14,409 bases of DNA from an uncultured beta proteobacterium (GTDB lineage: Bacteria; Pseudomonadota; Gammaproteobacteria; Burkholderiales; Rhodocyclaceae): positions 1 through 14,409 of the forward strand of contig CAJBIL010000416.1 of assembly GCA_903953145.1 (NCBI GenBank), written 5' to 3'. Position 1 is the stretch's first letter. Every line of letters begins with the position of its first letter. A program made the translations under genes and the position numbers. The notes beneath the pieces are model-generated. The model saw only the letters and a program-made list of their open reading frames with translations. It made no database searches and had not been told where the DNA came from. Of the stretch, positions 5,749-13,410 are shown piece by piece.

Positions 5749-6564
5749 ATGAGCGAGACCGTAACCGTAGATCCGGTCGCCATGATATATGGCCAGCCGA
5801 TGGCGCAAATGCCGCTGGATCTTTATATTCCGCCGGATGCCATGGCGGTCATGCTCGATGCTTTTGAAGGCCCGCTGGATCTGCTGCTGTATTTGATTCG
5901 CAAGGCCAACGTGAATGTGCTCGATATTCCGATGGCACCGCTGACCGTGCAGTATCTGACTTACGTTGAGGCTATGCGTACGCACAATCTCGAGTTGGCT
6001 GCCGACTATCTGGTGATGGCGGCAATGCTGATCGAGATCAAATCTCGCATGTTGTTGCCGCGTGCCAGGGTGGCCGAAGGTGAGGAGGGTGAAGATCCGC
6101 GCGCCGAGTTGGTTCGTCGCCTGATCGAATATGAGCAGATGAAGCTGGCGGCGCATCAGTTGAACGAAATTCCACAGGCCGAACGTGACTTTGAATGGGT
6201 TGAGGTCTGGGTCGAGAAGTCGATGTTGCAGCGCTTGCCGGAAGTGAGCGCCGATGATCTGAAAAATGCCTGGAGTGCTATTTTGCGGCAGGCTCGTTTG
6301 CACACGCATCATCATATTCAGCGTGAAGAGCTGTCGGTGCGTGAGCATATGGGGTTGATTTTGCGCCATTTGCGCGATGCCGGTGGTTTTGTCGAGTTTG
6401 TTGATATGTTTGATATTTCACTTGGCGCGCCGGTTCTGGTGGTTCATTTTCTGGCGATGCTCGAGCTTGCGCGTGAGCATTTGCTTGAGATAACACAGGC
6501 AGAAACATTTGCTCCGATTTATGTGAGACTGGCTAATGGCCGCGTTGAAACCCAGATCCAATAA
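5749..6564 (+). CDS. scpA: Segregation and condensation protein A
   Basis: Encodes 271 residues. ScpA is the kleisin that links the SMC ATPase heads and binds ScpB, forming the bacterial condensin that compacts and segregates the chromosome. Family-typical stretches are F-E-G-P-L-D-L-L-L-Y-L-I-R-K (39-52), a helical segment with V-L-D-I-P (57-61), and L-A-A-D-Y-L-V-M-A-A-M-L-I-E-I-K-S-R-M-L-L-P (83-104). The C-terminal winged helix that contacts SMC follows. The first 35 or so residues form an extension before the kleisin core, as in other betaproteobacterial ScpA. The ATG at 5749 has no strong ribosome site; in-frame ATGs at codons 12, 18 and 21 are alternatives. Its 3' end overlaps scpB by 29 bp, a strong sign of translational coupling. 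smc is not in the window. Confidence 0.94.
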   Translation: MSETVTVDPVAMIYGQPMAQMPLDLYIPPDAMAVMLDAFEGPLDLLLYLIRKANVNVLDIPMAPLTVQYLTYVEAMRTHNLELAADYLVMAAMLIEIKSRMLLPRARVAEGEEGEDPRAELVRRLIEYEQMKLAAHQLNEIPQAERDFEWVEVWVEKSMLQRLPEVSADDLKNAWSAILRQARLHTHHHIQREELSVREHMGLILRHLRDAGGFVEFVDMFDISLGAPVLVVHFLAMLELAREHLLEITQAETFAPIYVRLANGRVETQIQ

Positions 6565-7138
6565 AACGCCTGTCGTGCTGCCGGCATCAATGCCTGGCGA
6601 TCCCCGTCAGATGAAGTGCGTGCTTGAAGCCGTGCTGTTGACTGCGCAACAGCCACTTTCCGTAGTCGAACTCAAAAAAGTGTTCGTTGAGGAGATTGGT
6701 AGCGATGTGCTGCGTGTATTGCTTGATGAATTACGCGAAGAATGGGGCGGGCGGCCTGTTGAGTTACTGCAACTGGCCAGCGGCTGGCGTTTCCGCACAC
6801 GGGCTGAGTATTTGCCGTATCTCGAGCGACTGAATCCCGAGAAACCGCCGAAATATTCGCGTGCTGTCCTTGAAACACTTGCAATCATCGCCTATCGTCA
6901 GCCAGTGACGCGCGGTGATATCGAAGATATTCGTGGTGTTACCGTCGCCACTCAAGTCATCAAGGTACTCGAAGAGCGAGGGTGGGTCGATGTCGTCGGC
7001 CATCGCGATACGCCCGGACGCCCGGCATTGCTTGCGACCACCAAAAAATTTCTCGACGATCTCGGTTTGCGCAGTGTGACCGAGTTACCGCCACTTGAAC
7101 AACTCAATCAAACGCTGGAACTGGCAGATGCCCAATAA
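6536..7138 (+). CDS. scpB: Segregation and condensation protein B
   Basis: Encodes 200 residues. ScpB dimers bind the middle of ScpA and stabilise the SMC-ScpAB condensin. Two winged-helix domains are visible. The first (about 24-95) contains V-L-E-A-V-L-L-T-A-Q-Q-P-L-S. The second has the family hallmark Y-S-R-A-V-L-E-T-L-A-I-I-A-Y-R-Q-P-V-T-R (107-126), followed by G-W-V-D-V-V-G-H-R-D-T-P-G-R-P (149-163). The first 24 residues are basic and Pro-rich and probably disordered. The ATG at 6536 lies 29 bp inside scpA; an ATG at codon 19 would remove nearly all of that overlap. It overlaps rluB by 11 bp at the other end, so scpA-scpB-rluB are almost certainly co-translated. Confidence 0.94.
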   Translation: MAALKPRSNKTPVVLPASMPGDPRQMKCVLEAVLLTAQQPLSVVELKKVFVEEIGSDVLRVLLDELREEWGGRPVELLQLASGWRFRTRAEYLPYLERLNPEKPPKYSRAVLETLAIIAYRQPVTRGDIEDIRGVTVATQVIKVLEERGWVDVVGHRDTPGRPALLATTKKFLDDLGLRSVTELPPLEQLNQTLELADAQ

Positions 7139-8147
7139 AACCCGTAAGACTCCTTTTCGCGCTCCCGGATCAACAGGTGCCCGAAGTACCACTGGTTCTG
7201 CTGTTCGCCCGCCAAGGCCTGCACGCACTCCGCGTCCGGTTTCGTCTTTTACTGAAGATGAGCCGGCTATCCAGGCTGAAAATTTTGCCGCTGAGCCCAA
7301 ACCCCGCCGCGCGCCGCGCGTAGCGCCAAGTGATGATTCGAAACGTGGGCGTCACAAGGAGTTACCGGGAAAGCCAGAGCGCCTGCACAAGCTACTGGCG
7401 CAGAGTGGTATTGGCTCGCGGCGTGAAATGGAAGAATTAATTACCGCCGGGCGTGTGAACGTGAATGGTGAAGTCGCGCACGTTGGTCAGTCTGTTGCAC
7501 CGGGAGATCGCATCAAGGTGAACGGAAAGCTTGTTCACCTTAAATTCTCGAATCGCCTGCCGCGAGTGATCATCTACCACAAGCCGGAAGGCGAAATTGT
7601 TTCGCGCGACGACCCGGATCGTCGACCGACGGTATTTACTTCTCTGCCCAAGATGTCGGGCGGCCGCTGGGTGGCTGTTGGTCGTCTCGATTTCAATACG
7701 AGCGGCCTACTGTTATTTACCACCTCTGGCGATCTGGCTAATCGGCTGATGCACCCTCGCTACAATCTGGTTCGTGAATACGCGGTTCGTATTCTTGGCG
7801 AGTTACCTGATGATGCCCGTCAAAGACTGCTTGCCGGAATCGAGCTTGATGATGGTCCTGCGCAGTTTGCGACCTTCCAGGAGGCGGGCGGCGAGGGCGC
7901 CAACCACTGGTATCGCGTGTCGCTGTTTGAAGGGCGCAACCGTGAGGTGCGGCGCATGTTCGAAGCGGTTGGCGTCGTTGTAAGTCGCCTGATGCGTGTT
8001 CGCTACGGCCCCTTTATCCTGCCGCCGAATCTCAAGCGCGGTCATGTCCTGGAGCTTAAGGAGTTGGAAGTTCAGAAGCTGGCCGCAGAATTCGGCATGG
8101 AAGATCCGGCGCCAGGCCGGCCATTGCGGAAACCGCGTCAGCGCTAA
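7128..8147 (+). CDS. rluB: 23S rRNA pseudouridine synthase, RluB type
   Basis: Encodes 339 residues. RluB converts U2605 of 23S rRNA to pseudouridine in the peptidyl-transferase region. An S4 RNA-binding domain (about 85-130, R-L-H-K-L-L-A-Q-S-G-I-G-S-R-R-E) is followed by the RsuA-family catalytic domain. The active-site motif G-R-L-D-F-N-T-S-G-L-L-L-F places the catalytic Asp at residue 188. E-G-R-N-R-E-V-R-R-M-F then V-S-R-L-M-R-V-R-Y-G-P-F is the family C-terminal signature. Residues 1-83 are a Pro/Arg/Thr-rich, low-complexity basic extension, usual in betaproteobacterial homologues. The ATG at 7128 lies inside the end of scpB (11-bp overlap); an upstream in-frame TTG at 7095 is less likely. 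RluB next to ScpAB is common. It is the last gene of this operon, and the next transcript has its own promoter 26 bp downstream. RluE/RluF-type specificity cannot be wholly excluded. Confidence 0.92.
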   Translation: MPNKTRKTPFRAPGSTGARSTTGSAVRPPRPARTPRPVSSFTEDEPAIQAENFAAEPKPRRAPRVAPSDDSKRGRHKELPGKPERLHKLLAQSGIGSRREMEELITAGRVNVNGEVAHVGQSVAPGDRIKVNGKLVHLKFSNRLPRVIIYHKPEGEIVSRDDPDRRPTVFTSLPKMSGGRWVAVGRLDFNTSGLLLFTTSGDLANRLMHPRYNLVREYAVRILGELPDDARQRLLAGIELDDGPAQFATFQEAGGEGANHWYRVSLFEGRNREVRRMFEAVGVVVSRLMRVRYGPFILPPNLKRGHVLELKELEVQKLAAEFGMEDPAPGRPLRKPRQR

Positions 8148-8172
8148 AATATCAGTAAGCCTAGTCTGCCAA

Positions 8173-8201
8173 TTTACGAAGCCACTATTTTTGGGTATAA
8201 T
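8173..8201 (+). promoter_or_regulatory. Sigma70 promoter of the rimP-nusA-infB operon
   Basis: TTTACG (8173-8178) and a perfect consensus TATAAT (8196-8201) are separated by the ideal 17 bp. Transcription should start near 8208, giving a leader of about 73 nt before rimP. It lies just after rluB with no terminator between, so read-through from the upstream operon may add to it. Confidence 0.8.
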
Positions 8202-8220
8202 CCGGCGGTTTCTTCCGCTA

Positions 8221-8241
8221 GCCCCCTTGGGGGCGATTTTT
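8221..8241 (+). other. First leader hairpin, terminator-like
   Basis: GCCCCCTTGGGGGC (8221-8234) is a near-perfect GC-rich dyad, with a 5-bp stem and CTTG loop. It is followed after GA by five T residues (8237-8241). It could be a weak terminator or a pause hairpin at the start of the rimP leader. Its 3' arm GGGCGA (8231-8236) could instead pair perfectly with TCGCCC (8258-8263) in the second hairpin, so the two structures may compete. Confidence 0.55.
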
Positions 8242-8248
8242 ATCGGGG

Positions 8249-8270
8249 ATGGGCGTTTCGCCCATTTTTT
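8249..8270 (+). terminator. Leader intrinsic terminator before rimP (attenuator)
   Basis: ATGGGCG (8249-8255), loop TTT and CGCCCAT (8259-8265) form a perfect 7-bp stem. A run of six T residues (8265-8270) ends 10 nt before the rimP ATG. Since it lies between promoter and first gene, it must be an attenuator rather than the end of rluB alone. A comparable rimP-leader attenuator has been proposed by others in gammaproteobacteria. The regulator is unknown; NusA itself is an attractive candidate. Confidence 0.75.
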
Positions 8271-8280
8271 ATTTGTAGCT

Positions 8281-8721
8281 ATGGATTTACACGATCTACT
8301 CGAAAAAACGGTGACGGGCCTCGGTTACGAGCTGGTCGATGTTGAGCAAAGCCCACGCGGTCGCGTGCTGCGTCTCTTCATTGATAAGCCGGATAAAGAG
8401 CGCGGTGTGGATATTGATGACTGCGCGCTGGTCAGCAACCAGCTGTCTCGCGTGCTGACAGTCGAAAATGTCGATTACGACAATCTCGAAGTCTCATCGC
8501 CGGGCATGGATCGTCCCTTGAAAAAAGCCGTTGATTTCGAGCGTTTCGCCGGTTCGGAAATCCAGCTCAAGCTACGTCTCCCGGTAAATGGACGACGCAA
8601 TTTTAATGGTGTCCTGCATGGTTTGCAGGACGGCAAGGTACGCCTGCAAATCGATTCGGGCGAAGTGGAATTTGATCTGGGCAATATAGATAAAGCCCGA
8701 CTGGTTCCGAAGTTCGATTAG
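8281..8721 (+). CDS. rimP: Ribosome maturation factor RimP
   Basis: Encodes 146 residues. RimP assists assembly of the 30S subunit, particularly of the 3' and central domains. It shows the family start L-L-E-K-T-V-T-G-L-G-Y-E-L-V-D-V-E (6-22), then R-L-F-I-D-K-P (37-43), D-D-C-A-L-V-S-N-Q-L-S-R-V-L (52-65) and V-S-S-P-G-M-D-R-P-L-K (79-89). A short C-terminal SH3-like barrel follows. The frame is open far upstream, but only because it shadows rluB; the ATG at 8281 gives the expected N-terminus. It lacks a recognisable Shine-Dalgarno, because the terminator T-run occupies that place. A short leader ORF ending two bases before it might couple its translation. It is first in the operon, with nusA 42 bp downstream. 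Confidence 0.94.
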   Translation: MDLHDLLEKTVTGLGYELVDVEQSPRGRVLRLFIDKPDKERGVDIDDCALVSNQLSRVLTVENVDYDNLEVSSPGMDRPLKKAVDFERFAGSEIQLKLRLPVNGRRNFNGVLHGLQDGKVRLQIDSGEVEFDLGNIDKARLVPKFD

Positions 8722-8763
8722 TTTGCATCGACTGACAGGCTGAATTAGGGAGGTAATGAGAAA

Positions 8764-10236
8764 ATGAGCCGCGAAATTTTGCTGCTAGTGGATGCGCTGG
8801 CCCGCGAAAAGAACGTGACCAAAGACATCGTCTTCGGCGCACTGGAGTTGGCGCTCGCGTCAGCAACCAAGAAGCGTGTTGATGACGAAGCTGATGTACG
8901 CGTTGTCGTTGATCGTGAAACGGGTGATTTCGAGAGCTTTCGTCGCTGGGAAGTGACTGCTGAAGATACTTACGTCAACGAATCCCAGCAAATCCCGCTT
9001 TCCGAGGCACAGAAGCAGGATGCCGAAGTTGAAATTGGCGATTACCTCGAAGAGACGCTGGAGCCAATCGACTTTGGCCGGATTGGTGCGCAGGCTGCCA
9101 AACAGGTCATTCTGCAAAAAATTCGCGATGCCGAACGCGAGCAGATTCTCAACGATTTCCTTGATCGCAAGGAACATCTCGTTACCGGTACCATCAAGCG
9201 TATGGAACGCGGTAACGCAATTATCGAAGCCGGTAAGATCGAAGCGCTATTGCCCCGCGATCAGATGATCCCGCGTGAGAATCTGCGTGTCGGTGATCGC
9301 GTTAAGGCGTTTCTGCTGCGTATTGACCGTGCTGCACGCGGCCCGCAACTGATCCTGTCGCGTACTGCGCCTGAATTCATTATCAAACTCTTTGAACTTG
9401 AAGTTCCCGAAGTCGATGACGGCCTGCTGGAAATCAAGGCGGCGGCGCGTGATGCCGGTATCCGTGCAAAAATCGCCGTCAAGTCCAACGATCAGCGTAT
9501 TGATCCGATTGGTACTTGCGTTGGCATGCGCGGCACCCGGGTCACCGCGGTGACCAACGAACTGGCCGGTGAGCGTGTTGATATTGTTCTCTGGTCAGCT
9601 GATCCGGCACAGTTCGTGGTTGGTGCGCTGGCACCTGCTGAAGTCAGCTCGATTGTGGTTGATGAAGAAAAGCACAGCATGGATGTTGTGGTTGACGAAG
9701 ATAACCTCGCAATCGCGATTGGCCGTGGAGGCCAGAACGTTCGCCTGGCATCGGAAATGACCGGCTGGACAATCAATCTGATGACGGAAGAAGAGTCACA
9801 GACCCGTGTTGAAGCCGAAACCGCCGCGATTCGCGTACTGTTCATGGAAATGCTTGATGTCGATGAGGAAGTGGCAAATATTCTCATCGAAGAAGGCTTT
9901 TCGACACTAGAAGAAGTGGCTTACGTTCCGCTGCACGAGATGCTCGAAATCGAGTCGTTCGATGAAGCAACGGTTCAGGAGCTGCGTGACCGGGCCCGTA
10001 ATGTGCTGCTTACCGAAGCAATCGCTACCGAAGAAAAACTCGATGACGTTGCCGAGGATATGCTCTCGCTTGAGGGAATGGATAAGCCACTGGCAGCAAA
10101 ACTGGCGGGAAATGGCATCAAGACTCGCGATGATCTGGCTGATCTTGCCATCGATGAGCTGACCGAAATGACCGGCATCGACGCCGAGCGAGCTAAACAA
10201 TTGATCACCACGGCGCGCGCGCACTGGTTCGAGTAA
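8764..10236 (+). CDS. nusA: Transcription termination/antitermination factor NusA
   Basis: Encodes 490 residues, close to E. coli NusA. NusA binds RNA polymerase near the RNA exit channel, promotes pausing and hairpin-dependent termination, and joins antitermination complexes on rRNA operons. Domains in order: N-terminal polymerase-binding domain (1-130), S1 domain (about 136-200, G-T-I-K-R-M-E-R-G-N-A-I-I), KH1 with G-T-C-V-G-M-R-G-T-R-V (250-260), and KH2 with A-I-A-I-G-R-G-G-Q-N-V-R-L-A (316-329). Two C-terminal acidic repeats (about 360-425 and 435-489) follow. These occur in proteobacterial NusA and contact the alpha subunit C-terminal domain or lambda N-like partners. A strong AGGGAGGT ribosome site (8747-8753) lies 10 nt before the ATG, by far the best in the operon. 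infB starts 19 bp downstream. Autoregulation through the leader terminator is a reasonable inference. Confidence 0.97.
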   Translation: MSREILLLVDALAREKNVTKDIVFGALELALASATKKRVDDEADVRVVVDRETGDFESFRRWEVTAEDTYVNESQQIPLSEAQKQDAEVEIGDYLEETLEPIDFGRIGAQAAKQVILQKIRDAEREQILNDFLDRKEHLVTGTIKRMERGNAIIEAGKIEALLPRDQMIPRENLRVGDRVKAFLLRIDRAARGPQLILSRTAPEFIIKLFELEVPEVDDGLLEIKAAARDAGIRAKIAVKSNDQRIDPIGTCVGMRGTRVTAVTNELAGERVDIVLWSADPAQFVVGALAPAEVSSIVVDEEKHSMDVVVDEDNLAIAIGRGGQNVRLASEMTGWTINLMTEEESQTRVEAETAAIRVLFMEMLDVDEEVANILIEEGFSTLEEVAYVPLHEMLEIESFDEATVQELRDRARNVLLTEAIATEEKLDDVAEDMLSLEGMDKPLAAKLAGNGIKTRDDLADLAIDELTEMTGIDAERAKQLITTARAHWFE

Positions 10237-10255
10237 GCAGAAAAGAGGAAATTCC

Positions 10256-13030
10256 ATGGCGCAAACAAGTGTTGCCCAATTTGCCACCGACCTGAAAATG
10301 CCGGCGGTTGCGCTGCTTGAGCAGTTGCAAAAAGCCGGTGTTGCGAAGAGCCGGGTTGATGATTTTCTTTCCGAGCAGGATAAGTCCAGGCTGCTCGATT
10401 ACCTTCGCCGCTCACATGGCGATGCTGATGCAAAAACGAAAATCACGCTGACGCGCAAAGAAACCAGCGAGATAAGATCCCATGACTCGCATGGAAAATC
10501 GCATACGGTTCAGGTTGAGGTTCGCAAGAAGCGCATTCTTGTCAAGCGAGATGTGCCGGAAATTCGCCCTGAGCAGCCACGCACCGAGCCAGTCATTGAA
10601 GTTAAGGTCGAGCCAGTTGTTGAAGTCAAAATTGAGCCCGTAGTTGAGCCTGTTGCTGAAGTGATTGTCGAGCCGGTCATTGAGGTCAAGGCAGAATCAG
10701 TCGCTATCGAAATCACCGAAGCCGTTGTTGAACCTGAGGCTGAAGTGAAGCCCGAGCCTGATGCGAAAGCCAAAAAAGGTTCTGTTGCCGAAAAGCCCGC
10801 AGGTGCCAAAAAAATTGTGACGCGTGCTTCGATCATTGGTGAAGAGCAGCAGCGTTTGCGTGCAGAAGAAGAGCGTCGTCATGGTGAATTGCGCTCCCGT
10901 CAGGAAATGGAGTTCAGGGAGAAGCAAGAGCGCAGCGCCAATCTGATCATCGCGAAACGTGAGGCGGAAGAGAAGGCTGTCGCCGCCAAAGCGGCTGAAG
11001 TTGCCAAACAGATTGCTGCTCAAACAGCAACTGACAAGCCGGCTGAAGATAAAACTTTGCATAAGCCTGCTGCCAAGCCTGGCGCGCCCGACAAAAAAGC
11101 TGCCGACAAAAAAGGGCCATGGAAAAATGAGGGCGCTAACAAGCGTCCCGGCCTCAAAACACGGGGCGCGACCGGTGCTCCAGGGTGGCGTGACAGCAAG
11201 CAGGGAAAACGTGGCGGGCGCAGTGCAGCCGGGGCCGAGGAAGAGCATTCCTTCCAGGCACCGACTGAGCCGGTGATGCGTGAAGTGCATATTCCTGAAA
11301 CGATTTCTGTCGCTGACCTAGCCCATAAAATGGCGGTAAAAGCGACTGAAGTGATCAAGGCGCTCATGAAAATGGGCTCGATGGTTACGATCAACCAGGT
11401 GCTGGACCAGGAAACGGCGATGATTATCGTCGAAGAAATGGGCCATCAGGCCGTTGCAGCCAAACTGGATGATCCGGATGCCTTCCTTGAGGATCATGCT
11501 GAACACAAGGATGCAGAGCTTTTGCCGCGTGCGCCGGTGGTGACCGTGATGGGTCACGTCGACCACGGCAAAACCTCGCTGCTCGACTACATTCGCCGTA
11601 CCCGCGTGGCTTCAGGCGAAGCGGGTGGTATTACGCAGCACATTGGTGCCTATCACGTTGAAACCGAGCGTGGCATGGTGACTTTCCTTGATACGCCGGG
11701 TCACGAAGCCTTTACGGCGATGCGTGCTCGCGGCGCAAAAGCGACCGACCTCGTTATTCTGGTTGTGGCTGCCGATGACGGCGTGATGCCGCAAACCAAA
11801 GAAGCCATTCACCACGCCAAAGCGGCGGGTGTGCCGATCATCGTGGCCATCAACAAGATTGATAAGCCGGATGCCAGCCCCGATCGTGTCAAGCAGGAAC
11901 TGGTAGCCGAGCAGGTTGTGCCGGAAGAGTATGGTGGCGAAGCGCCATTCATCGCGGTTTCTGCAAAAACCGGTGCCGGTATTGACGAGTTGCTTGAAAA
12001 CGTCCTCCTGCAAGCCGAGGTACTGGAGTTGATGGCGCCGAAAGACGCGCCTGCTAAAGGTCTGATCATTGAGGCGCGCCTTGATAAGGGCCGTGGCCCG
12101 GTGGCGACCATGCTGGTTCAGTCCGGTACGCTACGTCAGGGTGATGTGTTGCTGGCCGGTCAGGTATTCGGCCGTATTCGCGCCATGCTTGATGAAAACG
12201 GCAAGTCAATCAAAGAAGCAGGGCCGTCGATTCCGGTCGAAATTCTCGGTTTGTCCGATGTGCCGGCTGCCGGTCAGGATGCCGTAGTGCTTGGCGATGA
12301 GCGCAAAGCGCGTGAGATTGCACTGTTCCGTCAGGGCAAGTTCCGCGACGTCAAGCTGGCCAAGAAACAGGCAGCCAATCTTGAGACTATCCTTGATCAG
12401 ATGACGGAAGCTGAAGTCAAGATGCTGCCGCTGATCATCAAGGCCGACGTGCAGGGCTCGCAGGAAGCACTGGTGCAGTCGTTGCAAAAGCTTTCAACCG
12501 CAGAAGTTAAAGTTAATGTCATTCACGGTGCGGTGGGTGCGATCAGCGAATCCGACGTTCATCTGGCGCAGGCCTCGAAAGCTGTCATCATTGGCTTTAA
12601 CACCCGTGCTGATGCCGGTGCCCGTAAAGCGGCCGAAAGCTTTGGCGTTGAAATCCGCTACTACAACATCATTTATGACGCAGTGGATGATGTGAAAGCC
12701 GCGTTGTCCGGCATGCTCTCGCCTGAAAAGCGGGAAGACATCATCGGTCTGGTTGAAATTCGTCAGGTTTTCCGTGCCACCAAAATTGGTACGATTGCCG
12801 GCTCCTATGTGCTTGAAGGCTTGGTCAAGCGCAACTCGCGCGCCCGACTGCTGCGTAACAACGTGGTCATGTGGGATGGTGAGTTCGAATCACTCAAACG
12901 CTTCAAGGACGATGTCAAGGAAGTGCGTTCCGGCTTTGAGTGTGGCCTGTCGCTGAAAAACTTCAACGACTACGAGGAAGGCGATCAGCTCGAAGTCTAC
13001 GAAGTTACGGAAATCGCGCGGACTCTGTAA
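10256..13030 (+). CDS. infB: Translation initiation factor IF-2
   Basis: Encodes 924 residues. IF-2 is the GTPase that brings initiator fMet-tRNA to the 30S subunit and drives subunit joining. An IF2_N domain covers about residues 1-52. A long low-complexity linker (55-320) follows: an E-P-V-x-E-V-K repeat (111-168), a coiled charged stretch around R-A-E-E-E-R-R, and a basic K/G/R-rich part (270-320). A second IF2_N-like helical domain (about 335-395) precedes the GTPase domain. G1 is G-H-V-D-H-G-K-T (433-440), G3 is D-T-P-G-H (479-483) and G4 is N-K-I-D (533-536). The C-terminal barrel domains and the fMet-tRNA-binding C2 domain complete it. The ATG at 10256 follows AGAGGAA (10244-10250) by 5 nt. 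Shorter isoforms from internal starts are known in E. coli; I see no convincing internal ribosome site here. Stop and rbfA start are adjacent. Confidence 0.97.
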   Translation: MAQTSVAQFATDLKMPAVALLEQLQKAGVAKSRVDDFLSEQDKSRLLDYLRRSHGDADAKTKITLTRKETSEIRSHDSHGKSHTVQVEVRKKRILVKRDVPEIRPEQPRTEPVIEVKVEPVVEVKIEPVVEPVAEVIVEPVIEVKAESVAIEITEAVVEPEAEVKPEPDAKAKKGSVAEKPAGAKKIVTRASIIGEEQQRLRAEEERRHGELRSRQEMEFREKQERSANLIIAKREAEEKAVAAKAAEVAKQIAAQTATDKPAEDKTLHKPAAKPGAPDKKAADKKGPWKNEGANKRPGLKTRGATGAPGWRDSKQGKRGGRSAAGAEEEHSFQAPTEPVMREVHIPETISVADLAHKMAVKATEVIKALMKMGSMVTINQVLDQETAMIIVEEMGHQAVAAKLDDPDAFLEDHAEHKDAELLPRAPVVTVMGHVDHGKTSLLDYIRRTRVASGEAGGITQHIGAYHVETERGMVTFLDTPGHEAFTAMRARGAKATDLVILVVAADDGVMPQTKEAIHHAKAAGVPIIVAINKIDKPDASPDRVKQELVAEQVVPEEYGGEAPFIAVSAKTGAGIDELLENVLLQAEVLELMAPKDAPAKGLIIEARLDKGRGPVATMLVQSGTLRQGDVLLAGQVFGRIRAMLDENGKSIKEAGPSIPVEILGLSDVPAAGQDAVVLGDERKAREIALFRQGKFRDVKLAKKQAANLETILDQMTEAEVKMLPLIIKADVQGSQEALVQSLQKLSTAEVKVNVIHGAVGAISESDVHLAQASKAVIIGFNTRADAGARKAAESFGVEIRYYNIIYDAVDDVKAALSGMLSPEKREDIIGLVEIRQVFRATKIGTIAGSYVLEGLVKRNSRARLLRNNVVMWDGEFESLKRFKDDVKEVRSGFECGLSLKNFNDYEEGDQLEVYEVTEIARTL

Positions 13031-13408
13031 GTGGCAGTCAACAAAGGCTTTTCACGCAGAGACCGTGTTTCTGAGCAGATCCGCCGCGAGTTGGCGGAGC
13101 TGATTCGTACAGAACTCAAGGATCCGCGCGTTGGAATGATCAGTCTGACCGATGTTGAAGTCACTTCTGACTACGCACATGCCAAGGTGTTTTTCAGCAC
13201 CTTGGCAGGTAGCGAGAATCTGCCGGCAGTGATGGAAGGCCTGCAAAAAGCGTCCGGATTTCTGCGCCGTGAGCTAGGCAAGCGCATCAGTATCCACATG
13301 ACTCCCCAACTGCATTTCGTGTTTGATCAATCCCTTGAACGCGGTGCCGACCTCTCGAAGTTGATTCAAGAAGCGGTTGCAGTCTCAGATAAAACGCCCG
13401 AAAACTAA
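13031..13408 (+). CDS. rbfA: 30S ribosome-binding factor RbfA
   Basis: Encodes 125 residues. RbfA is a KH-fold protein that binds immature 30S subunits, assists 5' end maturation of 16S rRNA, and is needed for cold adaptation in E. coli. The family pattern is clear: R-V-S-E-Q-I-R-R-E-L-A-E-L-I (12-25), K-D-P-R-V-G-M-I-S-L-T-D-V-E-V-T-S-D (31-48) and A-K-V-F-F-S-T-L (52-59). H-F-V-F-D-Q-S-L-E-R-G lies in the C-terminal half. The start is a GTG placed immediately after the infB stop with zero spacing and no clear ribosome site, so translation is probably coupled to infB. The truB start follows 2 bp after the stop. Confidence 0.95.
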   Translation: MAVNKGFSRRDRVSEQIRRELAELIRTELKDPRVGMISLTDVEVTSDYAHAKVFFSTLAGSENLPAVMEGLQKASGFLRRELGKRISIHMTPQLHFVFDQSLERGADLSKLIQEAVAVSDKTPEN

Positions 13409-13410
13409 TT

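Noticed and set aside
5131..6369. 412-codon open frame on the minus strand across trpS and scpA
   Set aside because: It is antisense to two well-recognised genes and crosses the intergenic repeat. Its translation is rich in His, Gln and Arg with no family signature, as expected from reverse-frame shadowing in GC-rich DNA.
7996..8280. Upstream extension of the rimP frame
   Set aside because: The frame is open only because it overlaps rluB and the leader. No start codon near the leader fits, and the ATG at 8281 yields the normal RimP N-terminus.
10697..11290. 197-codon minus-strand ORF opposite infB
   Set aside because: It is a shadow of the repetitive, low-complexity IF-2 linker and has no motif or ribosome site.
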